Assembly (NCBI GenBank): GCA_965153455.1
Contig: OZ234502.1
Span: 7,781,495-7,845,494, forward strand
Direction: 5' to 3'
Origin: Sphagnum compactum
Lineage: Eukaryota; Bryophyta; Sphagnopsida; Sphagnales
DNA length: 64,000 bases
The translations under genes and the position numbers were made by a program. Under the pieces are notes generated by a model, which saw nothing but the letters and a program-made list of their open reading frames with translations, ran no database searches and was not told the origin of the DNA. Positions 22,961-34,105 of the stretch are shown here, one piece after another (positions within the stretch are counted from its first letter, which is position 1; each line of letters starts with the position of its first letter).

Positions 22961-24190
22961 TTCTTTTTCAAATTGGTATTAACACCCCCCCCTTGTTTTT
23001 TTTGTGTAGGTGTGGAAAGAGATTTTTTGTAGTTTCTTTTTCAACTACTTGCCTCAAGGTAATTCTTTGCGTTTTTTTTCTAGTTAAAAAAAGTCAATCT
23101 CATTGTGTGTTTTGCCATTGTATTTCTTGCTTCCATTTTTTTTCACAAGGTGGGTTTTAATTTTAATTTTAATTTCTTGTTTTAATTTCACTTTGCATTT
23201 TTTTTTTCTTTTGCTTATGTTTTGATCTTTGTATTTTCACCGTACTTTCTGCATTCAATTTTAGGTATTTTTGCACCATTTAATTGACATGAACAACAAA
23301 TATGGATCCCCTTCACATATTAACATGTTTCAATTTGTTGAAATGTAAATCTACAAATTTGTCGGAATGATATTTTTTGTTATAGTTTCCAAGATATTTC
23401 TTGAACAATTAGTTAGAGATGTTTGTTTTGCTTATTTTAATTATTTGCCATGTTGTATCATGTACAAGACTAGAACCCCAGTTGGATAAAAAACTATCAC
23501 ACGTTGTAACATACATATTTCTTTTCACATCTTTTATGTAATGGAGAAAGGAGGGAAAAAAATCAATGATTTTGCATTATTAATGTTTGTAATTGCCTTG
23601 ATAGTTTTTATTTGATATTCATAACATACATTAGGCAACTAAAATCTAAATTCATAGTTTTGATAAGATTTACACTTGTTTTTTATTTTGCTTCCATGTT
23701 ATGTAATATTTGTTGAAAAATGGAGTTAAGTCAAAATGAAAATGTAATATTTATTGATTATGAAAATGAAATTTATATCAATGAATATAATATGGAAATG
23801 AAATTCTGAATGAAAGTATTCAACATAACAAAACGTAGTATAAGGCACAACAAAAGCAAATGAAGAAGAAACATTTCAAACAAACTTTCAAAAATTGCAT
23901 GCTCAAAGAAAAATATGGAGAGGTCATAATAGGAATGCAATTTGTTGGTTTTATTTTTTGTGAATGATGGGAATGATGTTGATGCTGGAAATTTTCAAGT
24001 CATAAGATGCTTGTTTTGTTACATTAGTCTTGTGCATGCTTTTAGTCCAAACATAAAAGAAAGAAATTATTTTATAACATATTATAAAACATACGGAATA
24101 ACAATTTAAAAAATCATGTGGATGCAAATCTAGTTTTTTTTAAATGTGTTAAGTAGGGTAATATTTAAATTTTTTGTTGTCAAAGTTCCT
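22961..24190. other. AT-rich intergenic DNA
   Basis: No gene recognised. The last part borders the hAT relic and may include its decayed 5' end. Confidence 0.4.
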
Positions 24191-24310
24191 TTCAAAAGAT
24201 GATGAACAACAATTTTTTTTTTTTTTAAAGCCTTGGCCTTTTAATTGTGGAAAATCAATTGTCATTGAAATTTTTCTGATTTAATCATTTGTTTTTACAT
24301 TTGTGTCCTT

Positions 24311-25452
24311 GGGTGAAAACACACTATAAGGGGGCCAAAAATATTGTCACATTGTACAGTTTTCTAGGGGTGTCCATGTTTGAATTTCAACCATGGTAAT
24401 ATTGGATCATATTATTCCAAACTTTTTTGCATAATATGGTAGATTATAACACAAAAAATTTCAATCGTAAAGAAAATTCCTTTTTCCAGCTCATATTGTG
24501 AAGTTCCAAAGTATATTTGTGGCCATAAAATGTACGTCACTATGTATTAAAAAATGCAAATATACTCAAAAAATGATTGAAATGATTTTTAGTCTTTATG
24601 AATTTTTTAGTATTTATTAAACATTGTGATTCCATATGATTGGAATAAGTTTGTGAGCCATGTGAAGAATTTGATAATTATCATCTTATATATAATTACA
24701 AACATGGTGTGCGTGCGTGTGTCCGTTTGTCCGTTTTTATCTTTTCGAAGTTACCTAATTTACCTAAGTTACTTTTTATTGAGGGCAGTTAGGAAGATAC
24801 TGAGCGGAAGCAGGGGGGGCAGCAGGGGTGGGGCGGGCCAGCAGGGGTGGGAGGGGGGGGGCTAGCAGGGGTGGGGCGGGCCAGCAGGGGGGGGCCAGCA
24901 GGGGGGGGACGGGCGGGGAAGGACCGGACGGGGGAGTGAAGGGAGGTGTTTTTTTTTTTTTTGGGTCCTCCCTCCTTTTCTTGGGGGTGGCTGGAGTGGC
25001 GTAGCCACGGGTTACCAACAACTCGTATTACAAATGGGTGTTTTTGGGGGTCATGACCATATGTATGTGATAAATTAACATTTTGACAAACTATCATTTT
25101 CAAATGGAATATGACAAGATATGTGAAATGGATAATTTTTAAAATTTTCATTTCAAACATTTTCTGGTTAACTAATTCAAACCCAAACCTAATGTGGTCC
25201 AAAAACAGAAATAAGTTTTATTATGTTGTATATACCATAAATATACTCAATATTCCTTGAATTTAAGCTTTTAAAATTTATTTATTTTTCTCAAATAATA
25301 TTAGATATCATTAACTTTGTGAAAATCAAAATATTAAGCCCAAACACTAAAAATGAAACCCAAAATTAAATGCAATATCTTTTGCAAAAATATACTTTAC
25401 ATACATATCATGAAAGTGCCCAAAGTGACCCCCCCATAGTGTGTTTTCACCC
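24311..25452. mobile_element. Non-autonomous TIR element, 1142 bp, family GGGTGAAA
   Basis: The left end GGGTGAAAACACACTAT and the right end (reverse complement) GGGTGAAAACACACTAT are identical for 17 bases, with 23 of 26 matching overall. Flanks are CCTT (24307-24310) and CCTT (25453-25456), a 4-bp target duplication. The same TIR family ends the 647-bp element at 54449-55095. The interior has no transposase-like frame but carries a G-rich array (24809-24926). Superfamily unknown: a 4-bp duplication with this terminus does not match the common plant hAT (8 bp), Mutator (9 bp), PIF/Harbinger (3 bp) or Tc1 (TA) patterns. Confidence 0.8.
24809..24926 (+). repeat. G-rich tandem array with G-quadruplex potential
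   Basis: Several imperfect units of the type GGCCAGCAGGGGTGGGGC with runs of four to ten G. The composition is very different from the AT-rich host and from the rest of the TIR element that contains it. It produces spurious proline-rich minus-strand frames (24776-25202). Confidence 0.7.
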
Positions 25453-26554
25453 CCTTGAATTACTTTCATTTCCAATTTTCTTTTATGAGATATTTTTTAA
25501 ATTGGTGGAAAAAAAATAAAGGATATGTTTTACCAAAATCGGTAGATTGTATATTTGCAACAAGTTTTGACTTATGGATGTCCAAGGGGGCACATGATAT
25601 ATTTATTCTTGTCATTAGTTTCTTGAGGTCTGATTGGTAGCATAAACAATTTATAGTTATTATTTTGTTTGAGGCAACAACAATTACCGGTCAAATTTTG
25701 GCCAAAATTGTTTGATCAATATGAATTGAATTTTATTTTTATTGCATATGTCAAAGATGAGGGATCAAATTTGAATGCAATGGCATGTGCCTTTTAATCA
25801 ATTGTGTGATGTGAAGTTTTATGTTTGGATGAAAGTTTTCAAGGTACTTGTTTTGGCCATGCTTTTTTTAAGGCTTGTGAGTATGTTATAATTGATGAAA
25901 AGCTTTGCAAAAACCTTAAACTTGATTTCATCAAGTTTGTTTAGTCATATTTGCAGAAATGTATAATTTAATTAAAAAGTCTGGGAAGAATAGATAGGAT
26001 TGAACAAGGCATATTTAAATTTGAATATTTGCCCAAAAACATTGAATACTCTAATGAAGACAAGGTGAAGTTTTAATCTTTTACAAAGTAATTTTTTTCC
26101 TTCTTTTTTTCATTCCTTTTTATTCAATTATGCTAGTTGCATAATATTGACATTGCATGTGTAATTCTTGTTACAAGTTTGCTAGTCAAATCATTATGTT
26201 CCAAAAAACCTTGCAATTCAAGGATGACATTATCCTTTGTTATAACAAGAAAAATACTATCAAAATCAATGGGAAGGTGCCACCTTTTCTTACTTGTGAC
26301 ATTTTTCAAATAATTGTGGACTTTTTTTCTCTTGTTGTGAATGCTTGTGTTTTGAACCAATTTAATAGCCATTGGTTATTGTTTGATGCATTACAATCTA
26401 CCATTACCATGTGCTTGCAATGCAAAGAATTAGTTACAAACCCTCTTGCCCAAGTTAATTTGACTGATGATGATTGTTGGATTATTTTTGAATTGTTTTT
26501 GTTTATTATTAATATCAAGAGGGAAATTTGGGGTGTTTTAGAATCCTTCCTTTT

Positions 26555-26576
26555 ATATATATATATATATATATAT
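26555..26576. repeat. TA microsatellite
   Basis: Perfect (TA)n run inside the hAT relic. Similar runs lie near 28808-28828 and 42776-42796. Confidence 0.8.
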
Positions 26577-27582
26577 GTCTCATGCAACATGCTACATTTG
26601 ATATTAGACCCCATATTAAAAACCCTTTATTTGCTATCCTTTTTTATTAGCTGTGAAGAAGGTGTGAGCATTTTTGAAAAATATGATAGACGATCATTAT
26701 ATCCTATGTTTTTGAAATGATATTGTTATTTACATTCAATGGCAGAATTTAAAGTTGGATGTGTAGATCAAACAATAGATATAAATTCTAATTTGGATAT
26801 TTTTGAACAAATTCCTGGCACAAATGAGTTAACAAAACCACTTGTCGTCAAAGAATTGTTGATTTTCAGATGTTACCAAGCAAATCCCAAGAAAATCAAG
26901 TGTCCTTTTCAATGGTGAAGAAAACATGAGACCGTGTTTCTTACTATTGGTTTTCTGGCCGGCTAAATCCGAGGGATTGTAGGATTATACATTGAAACTA
27001 AAAGGACTTTTGTTTCATAGGCATATTTACAAACTTAAGGAGATGTCATTTACAATCAAACAATTTAAAAATATTGATTTTTGTGAGAGAAAATTGGCCA
27101 AATGATCTTATTATTGATTACAAACCACCTTCCAATTTGTTGCAAATGATTGAAAAGGGATTCAGATTTTGAAGTTGAGTTAAAGGAATTTGGAGGTTCT
27201 TAGGAACAAGATGAACTTGTGGACATATAAAATGTTGAAAGAATTTATTTAGTTTTCATTTAGTTTTTTTTGTAATTAAAAAAAATTCAATGTTTGAAAT
27301 AATAGAACTTTTGATATCCACTTTGTGAGAACAACCTTTGAAATCAATTTGAATGAACTGTTGGAGAACCGACACTTTGAACCTATGTATTTTTTGTAAT
27401 TTTTTGAAACCCTCCCTGGGTCTGTTGAAAATATTTTTTTTGAAAAAAGAAACCAGGGCAGGTCTCATAAAATCTTCTGAAAACTGGACCTGGTAGTTCT
27501 TGAAAAAACAGAGGATCGCCAAACATTGGTGTACACTTATAAATTAGTGTTGATTTCCACTTACGCCATTAGTTCTAACCTA

Positions 27583-28606
27583 TCTATGAAGGAAGGTAGT
27601 TTGTTTGTTTTGTTTTGTACAGATGAGATCCACCGAACTGGGATACTTCAGATTATGTTCTTGGTCTCTTTGGAAAGCTCTTAAGGGGAGGGATGCATGG
27701 GCTTGGTTTCATGGCATTTGGACTTGTTGTGTAGAAGTTCTTGATTATTGAATGATTTCTTCACTGAAAACTAAATTAAATTGTAGCTGAAAATTTCGGA
27801 GGTATTGGAATGTGCCTTTGGTGCTGTTGGAAAGATCTTGATGAGCAGGATTTAATGGAATTTATTTGGTAAGATTTGGATTCAGAATGTGGGAGATAGT
27901 GATTTTTAAGTGATTTCTGCAGCTGAAAATTCAAATAAATTCCAAAAGACTAGGTTTCGAAAGGAAAAATCAGTTGAAAAAACGTGGTAACACTTGAAGG
28001 CTTACCATTCAATGCAAACTTGATTTCCTTTCATATTTGGCTGTTTAAAAGAATTGATACATACATTGCAAAACTATGTTCACATGTTGAGATTCCTATT
28101 TTGTAATGGGTTCACACTTGGGCGAACAGCACAGGCCACACTAATCTATCTATGAAGCAAGGTAGTTTGTTTGTTTTGTTTTGTATTGTTTTGTACTTAT
28201 GAGATCCACTGAACCAGAATGCTTCTGATCGCATTCTTGGTCTCTTTGGAAAACTCTCCAGGAGGAGGGGTGCATCAGCTTGGTTTCATGGTGTTTGGAC
28301 TTGTGGTGCAAAAGTTCTTGAATATTGAATGATTTCTTCACTGAAAATTAAATTCAATTGTAACTGAAAATTTCAGAGGAATTGGAATGTGCCTTTGGTG
28401 TTGTTGGAAAGATCTTTATGAGCAGGATTTAATGGAGTTTATTTGGTAAGATTTGGATTCAGAATGAATGTGGGAGATATTGATGTTGAAGTAATTTCTG
28501 CCGCTGAAAATTCAAATAAATTCCAAAAAACCAGGATTTGGAAGGAAAAATCAGTTGAGGACGACGTGGTAACACTTGGGCCAACGGGCACAGGCCACAC
28601 TAGTCT
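27583..28606 (+). repeat. Tandem duplication of a 460-560 bp unit
   Basis: Unit 1 (about 27583-28145) and unit 2 (about 28146-28606) align along their length at about 85-90 percent by eye. Both run from CTATCTATGAAG-AAGGTAG to CACAGGCCACACTA. Unit 1 has 124 extra bases (27990-28113) bounded by the 7-bp direct repeat ACACTTG (27990-27996 and 28114-28120). No open frame is conserved in both units. Confidence 0.8.
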
Positions 28607-28754
28607 TTGTTGAAATAAGCCTAGGTTTGACGTCCACTAATGTATGCAACTTAGTAAATCAATTTACTTAAAAGTAGAAGCTTCAGAAAAGGTTCCTGGG
28701 GGTTTTTTTTCACATTTGTGATATAACTGAACTGGAGATCATCCATAATACAAT

Positions 28755-28922
28755 TAGCCAAATTTGGTTAAACAGGATATGAATTTTTAAAAAAAAGAAA
28801 AGAAAAGTATATATATATATATATATAAGAATCCTTTCAAACTTTTTGGCTACATGCTAGAACCCAATAAAGAAATCTGATGATATTGCAGAAAGAAAAA
28901 AAACTGTAAAAATTTGGCGAAT
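28755..28922 (+). repeat. Dispersed repeat family 4, copy 2
   Basis: Begins with TAGCCAAATTTGGTTA (one mismatch to the palindrome), contains a (TA)n run, then TTTTTGGCTACATGCTAGAACCC and AAAATTTGGCGAA. The order of blocks is as at 8643 and 59899. Confidence 0.6.
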
Positions 28923-28929
28923 AGGAAAT

Positions 28930-30484
28930 CAAAGAAAATACATTATTTTAGTCATTTTGCAATTTGTTTTAGGCAACTTGCTAAATTTTACCCAACAAGT
29001 TCATGACAACCCTATTAGGGCATCTAGTATCCATTGAGTAGATTTCAGCACCTTCAGCTGCTTTCCATTGAGCATGGAATTCCCAAGTTGAAGGTGCAGC
29101 TAGAGGGGTGTAGCTAGGGTTCCTTTCCATTAGCATTAAATGCCCCTGCTGCAGCTATGGGTGAAGCTTGCAAGTGATGATGCAAAAAATAAAATTCAAA
29201 TCTGCAAGGGGCAACCATTCAATGGAAAGGTGCTCCTTACTCATTCTTGAGAAGTTTCACAAGTGACCTGGCAGCTCCAAGAGATTCCACGGAGATCCAA
29301 AAGAATTTCATCATAATCTTCAGATATCAAGGAGTTTCTAGAGCTGGGTTTCAGATCAGCAGCTTCTAGAGCCTGTAGAATTAGATGTCCCGGCAACAGC
29401 GCAAGCAGGAAGACACGCCTGCAACTTAATCCAAGATCAGAACTGGTCTAATTTCTAAGTCTGGAATCTAGTCGCGGTGCATTGGTAGAAGAGCTAGCTT
29501 GCTGTACACTCCTTCAAGTTGGTACATTTCAAGCATCATGTACTCATGAAGGGCCGGTTCAACACCTAGCTATAGCGCGAGGCACGACTGAACAAGTAGT
29601 TGCAACTTGCAAAGTTAGAATATTCAGAACTCGACGTACCTTCGGAGTCACAGACGCATATATGATTAGGTCATCCCTGCCAAAAATAAAATAAAAATAC
29701 AGAGCATTTCCAGAGCTATTGTACACATTCATAGATTCTGTAGGACCTGTGCTGCACGAAACCATCGAAAATTCTTTCAAATCACAAGGCATGACTTTTA
29801 TTTATGAAAAAATCTTGAAAAAAAAACTCAGATACTACATACATGTGATAAGCACAACCCATGAAATATAAAACTTGCATTCATGAGTGCACAACATGGG
29901 ACTCTATTACGCTCCATGTGCACTCCGCAATTGTCGCTGCTTCTAATTTTAATCTGCAGACTGTAACCTGGGCAAGTGCAAGCAAATCCCTTCTCTCGGT
30001 GCGGGGAGATCTCGGTTCCTAGTGATTGATCACAAGCTGCTTGAAGAAGCTGCTGCAATCCAGCAGTCGGCACGTCTTATTCAAACCCTAAAAAACAGTA
30101 TCTGGTATTGAAAATTGATCAGCGGTCTGATGTTACATCATATCAGGGTACCATGAATGTAGCACCATCTTGACATGACTAGCAACAGCAAAACGTCCGG
30201 GTACCCATTTAAATCTAGAAACGAAATCTAGCACGACTTCACTCTCTTTCACAAATTCTCCTCGGAGTATACCTAACTAGTATCTGAGAAGATGTAGAAT
30301 GGAGTTAGCGATTAACAGATATTCAGACTGGCAGCAGTGTGGCCCCACCAGTCCTTATCCATGCTTGCTGCAACGTTCTGCAACAAGTAGAGAACAAGAA
30401 GAATATCGCGGTGGCAGGAAAGAAAACAAAATTAGGTGATGGTCTAGACGTAGACGCTCATGCGCGAGTAGACTTCGAGTATTC
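28930..30484 (-). other. Downstream region and probable 3' UTR of the HD-Zip gene
   Basis: Composition is more balanced than the deserts. On the minus strand this follows the stop at 30485. An AATAAA lies at 29797-29802, about 680 bases past the stop; nothing closer was seen. No additional conserved exon was recognised. Confidence 0.4.
29797..29802 (-). terminator. Candidate polyadenylation signal of the HD-Zip gene
   Basis: AATAAA in minus orientation, the first canonical one after the stop codon. The resulting long 3' UTR makes this uncertain. Confidence 0.3.
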
Positions 30485-32885
30485 TTAAGGGCCTGTGTTG
30501 CTCATGGGCCAATTCCACCAAGCTGCAGGCAAGCTGGCGCCTTGCTCATCTACTTGGGTCAATAAGTAATTACAAGAATCCTGATGATCCTGAAAGGAGG
30601 GTACTTCGGTAGTACCATCCTCAAGCTTGACTGCAATGCGCTGGGGATCAGAGAAGCAGCTGACACGGCCGCCGCACAGATCATCCTCAGTGTGATATTC
30701 CATATTAGGTTTCGGATCCGCAGTCATATCGTCTGTGCATTTCTTGGCAGAGTCGCGTACTATCTTGTGATCATGATCTCCAGATCGCGGCGCCAAGGAA
30801 AGCGTAGTACTGTCGATGGTGAGAGGGCTTTCAGCGTCCAGAATTTCACTTGACGTGCTGTCTAGGCTTGCTGACCCATCCTTCCTTCTGCATGACGTCG
30901 TGGCCGGCGTTTGACCGGTAGAAGAGGCGCCGATCCTAGGCTGCTGCTTTAGGTCCTCTCTGCAGCTCCTGGAAACTTCAACTACCTTTTCTGGTTTTAG
31001 CTGATCAGGTTCGTTGCAAGTGCCGGCAGCTGGATGCTTGCAGGCTCTAGTATCCGTGACCTTGGACACGTCTCGCGCCTCGCATCCTGACTCCTCTTCA
31101 GGCTGTGCTTTTCCAGGCGATCTCAGGCATCGGACCTGGTCACCCCCCACGACAGGAAGTCCTACGAGGTTTAGATGCTGCTATGGTGAGGAGAAATCCT
31201 AGAGGAAGCATGGAAGAGTGGAAGCATGGAGGATCAGGACTGTTGTCCGATCCGCGACTAACTATGGACTTAGTGTGGAATGGTGCATCAGTACCTTAGC
31301 CTCAAGCTCTCGTTTCTCTTCAAGAACAGCTTCTAGTTCGCTTTTCAGTTTGTTGTAGTCGCAGTTGAGGACTTCGTAGTCACGTTCCAGTTGTTTGGTT
31401 TTCCAACGCGCACGACGGTTCTGGAACCACACAGCAACTTGGCGGGGTTGGAGTCCTAGCTCCTTAGCCAGCTGCATTTTCTTCTCAGGTTCCAGTTTGT
31501 TTTCAAGCTCAAAGTTCCTTTCTAGTGATCTCACTTGATCGAAGCTCAATCTTCTCTTCTTCAGCTCGCCATTATTATGTGGGCATGAATAGTCGTCAGC
31601 AGCCGCCGCGTCCTCATCGTCGCCGGGCTCATTGATCACCGAGGCCTCGAAAAATGTGGGATAGAAGGAGCGCTTCTGACCACAACCCATCACCAAAGCT
31701 TCTTCTAGCTGCTGTCCGACCGATTGAGACATTGCTGCAATCGATCGATCCCCCTAAACAATTGTTAAGCATTGAACAAAAAGCAAACACATGACAGCGC
31801 CCGGGACAGGGCCTGTGAACAAGAAGCAGGCTTTGAAGCTAGTTCCGCACAATCTAGAGACCTGCTGTAGATCCAAATCAAATATCAGCGTGGCGTGCAG
31901 GGGGGACCAATCTGGAAAAATTTCCATTCTAGGATCTATTGTATACTGTTGTCCACAGATGCAAAGTAGGATAGATGTTGGTCAATGCAGACATTCCTTC
32001 TTCGCAGCGACGCGGATACGATCACTAATCGCTCAAGGATATTCTCATTGGGATTCGGCGCTCTAGATCGAATGCACCAGCTGCGCGCATTCTTTAGATC
32101 GACCTACGTTTAAGAATGGCGGAAAAAGTGTCTAGTATAGCTTTTCTGCTCTCACTAGTTAGCATTTTCAGAAGAGTTCTTTGCAGCAGGATGCAGCTTT
32201 TAATCTCATGTCCAGAGAGTCATTGCTCCATTCTAGTATGATGAATATTTCATACAAGGAATTGTTTTCCTCTTACAGATATAGTTAATATTGTGCACAG
32301 ATGCTCCTGCAAGCTGAATCAAGCAGATCAGGGTTCCTGCAGCTTACCACGATGTAGAAGGGCATTATTCTAGGCTATAACCTGCAGCATGTGATGAATA
32401 ATATATGATTTTGAGAAGCAATTTCTAGTCTACATTTACAAACCTTGAAGAGGATCTGCAGGAGAGCTGCAAGAGGCCGCAAGCAATGCAGTGTTTGTCA
32501 AGGACCTGCTCGCATTCCGCATTACCATGGCAGCATTCGGAGATTCGAACCATCTTCCATTGTTAGCCATTTCTGCCTCGAAATCATGAGCAGCAGCTGT
32601 AATATTATACTGATCGTCATCCGTCGCCAGGAACTGAACTCCTGCTGCTGCAGCACCTGCACCACCACCACCACATCCTCTACTACTCAAAAATGCCGGA
32701 TCTGACCAACAGCTTCCAGCTCCTGCATCTTGATCCGTCGTCCTTATACATTGGCCTGGTGTTCCTAGCGGAACTAGACCACAAGACAATAGCCTGTCAG
32801 ACGTCGACCTGTCGTCGACCTTGATTCCCCCCTCCCTGCTGCTGCTCCTCACCCCCAAATGTGGAACTGCAAAAAGATCAGACAT
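30485..32885 (-). CDS. HD-Zip class I transcription factor, three exons
   Basis: Exons: 32885-32444, 31734-31295, 31135-30485. Introns are 709 and 159 bp. Donor sites are CAAG/GTTTGT and AAG/GTACTG; acceptors are TTGCAG and GACCAG. Phases 1 and 0 match, giving 510 residues. The homeodomain is at about 206-262 with recognition-helix residues [13 protein letters not shown]. It is followed without gap by a leucine zipper with heptad positions L263, L270, L277, V284, L291 and L298. L298 comes from exon 3 and supports the junction. There is no class II CPSCE motif. The last residues contain AAWWNWP, an aromatic C-terminal motif seen in class I activators. The protein should bind pseudopalindromic CAAT-ATTG sites as a dimer. 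The N-terminal 147 residues (Gly/Ala-rich, Ser-rich) are unusually long. A shorter product starting at Met149 (ATG at 31732) is possible if exon 1 is skipped. Confidence 0.88.
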
Positions 32886-33063
32886 CGAAGATTGGAGCTG
32901 CTGATCTAGTGCAGGCTCCTGCAGCAGATTATTAGATCAGACCCAGAGATGCTTGAGTACCCAAAAACTCTCAGCTGATCAAAATGAGAGACACTAGTGC
33001 ACACGCAAGAAAGGAGACTTGATCGGTCGACACTAGAGATCAGGTATTGGTCAGGTCGTTGAG

Positions 33064-33084
33064 CTACACAATGCAGGACCCCAT
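33064..33084 (-). promoter_or_regulatory. Possible upstream ORF, 6 codons, HD-Zip leader
   Basis: ATG at 33084 followed by a TAG six codons later, about 180 bases upstream of the HD-Zip start. It matters only if the transcript begins upstream of 33084, which is not shown. Confidence 0.25.
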
Positions 33085-33138
33085 TTGCTAGATCAGCAGG
33101 AACTGCAACAGCTGCAGCAGCAGCTGAGTGGATGCAAG

Positions 33139-33189
33139 TCAAAGCACTCGGCAACAGTGGTATCGATCAAGTGCAACAGGCCGGATCAT
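33139..33189 (-). promoter_or_regulatory. Possible upstream ORF, 16 codons, HD-Zip leader
   Basis: ATG at 33189 opens a frame MIRPVALDRYHCCRVL ending in TGA at 33139-33141. Some HD-Zip I genes are known to carry conserved peptide uORFs; I cannot say whether this is one. Transcript start unknown. Confidence 0.28.
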
Positions 33190-33308
33190 TCCAGAGAGAA
33201 AAAAAGCCTGCCCGGAGCAACAGGAACAACAGCTAGCTGCTGCTGCAGTCTGCCGCAACCGCTCTCCCTCTTTCCCTGTACCATCCGTGGCCTCTCCCTG
33301 ACTGGCCA

Positions 33309-33545
33309 GAGTGAACCAGCACCCACCAGTGCACCAGTTGTGGATGAGGCCGTTCTGGCCGTTTTGGGATGAATCCAAACCACTTGACTTGGGTTTCATC
33401 TTTTTTTCTTTGGCTGACCCATCCTCCCCTCAGCTTTCAAAATTTTCCCTCCCTTTTTTTTCTCCCTCTCTTACTGACCCCTCCTACCTACCTACTAGCT
33501 TAACTACCTACAAATCTATCTACCTACCTACTAACCTATTCTAAC
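33309..33545 (+). repeat. Dispersed repeat family 1, copy B
   Basis: The core at 33309-33376 matches copy A (282-347) nearly base for base. A pyrimidine-rich stretch and CTACCTACCTACT runs (about 33482-33530) follow. It lies immediately upstream of the HD-Zip gene (transcribed on the other strand), so it may form part of the promoter region. Confidence 0.7.
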
Positions 33546-33779
33546 AATTAATCTAAACTAATGGTGGCAAGTGGCTCCCTCCCAACTACAGCAGCCTCCT
33601 CCCTCCCAACACACTTGTCGACCTCCCTCACAACAAACCTAATGACCTCTTGAGCTTCATTTGATGCCATTGCCTCTTCTAACACACCTTCGATGGAGGT
33701 TTTGCTTCGATGTTCCTTCTCATTATGCTTCCCTCCCAAAAGGCTTCCATCATTGCGCTTTGCTCCAATGTCGTGTTTT

Positions 33780-34105
33780 GCTTTGATGTATCCTTAGGTA
33801 CATCACCTTTTCTCTTCGTGTTTTGTTTTGTGGGTGATGCTTGATGATGACAACAAGCTATAGCTCGTTGTCATCATTTTTTTTTTGTCCTTTTTTTGAG
33901 ATTTTGTTTTGATGTGGTTTGTTTTGTTTATAGGAGAGGTTGCACTTTGTTTCAATTTTGCATTTTGCTCTGACATGTTCTTAGGTATGTTTTCTGTCCT
34001 TCTCTATCTTTTGTTTTGTAAGGAATGCTTGATGATGACGAGCTATAGCCCTTAACTTGTCGTCAACATCTTTTCACCAGTGGGTTTTATTTGAGATTAT
34101 TTTAA
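33780..34105 (+). repeat. Tandem duplication, about 190-bp period
   Basis: Blocks at about 33780-33905 and 33968-34100 share CTTAGGTA, TTTTGTTTTGT, ATGCTTGATGATGAC and AGCTATAGC followed by TTGTCGTCA-type words and TTTGAGATT. Non-coding. Confidence 0.6.

Larger units (their letters stand above)
24195..27235 (+). pseudogene. Decayed hAT transposase interrupted by a TIR element
   Basis: From 25500 the plus strand reads KSVDCIFATSFDLWMSKGAH, typical of the RNase-H-fold region of plant hAT transposases. Further hAT blocks follow: YVKDEGSNLNAMACAF (about 25750), ESFQGTCFGHAFFKACEYV (about 25840), CVLNQFNSHWLLFDAL (about 26344) and an Asp-Pro block (about 26600). Near 26905-27200 it ends in the C-terminal dimerisation (hATC) region, including CPFQW and YIETKRTF. 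At least eight in-frame stops plus frameshifts show it is dead. A short intron-like gap lies near 26075-26170. The 24311-25452 element splits the relic, and 24195-24310 appears to be its upstream part. No terminal repeats of the hAT element itself were identified. Confidence 0.75.

Noticed and set aside
22504-23160. 218-codon plus-strand frame
   Set aside because: Starts at TTG and is a translation of a minisatellite; Cys/Phe/Leu low complexity.
24776-25202. Proline-rich minus-strand frames
   Set aside because: Produced by the G-rich tandem array; no start or family support.
29470-29580. tRNA-like words (GGTAGAAGAGC, GGTTCAACACC)
   Set aside because: I could not pair an acceptor stem, and the B-box match is imperfect. 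No tRNA gene or SINE promoter can be supported.
31262-31294. Open frame continuing past HD-Zip exon 2 to a stop
   Set aside because: It reads through a good donor site. Splicing to 31135 preserves the zipper heptad and adds the conserved C-terminus, so the read-through is intron.
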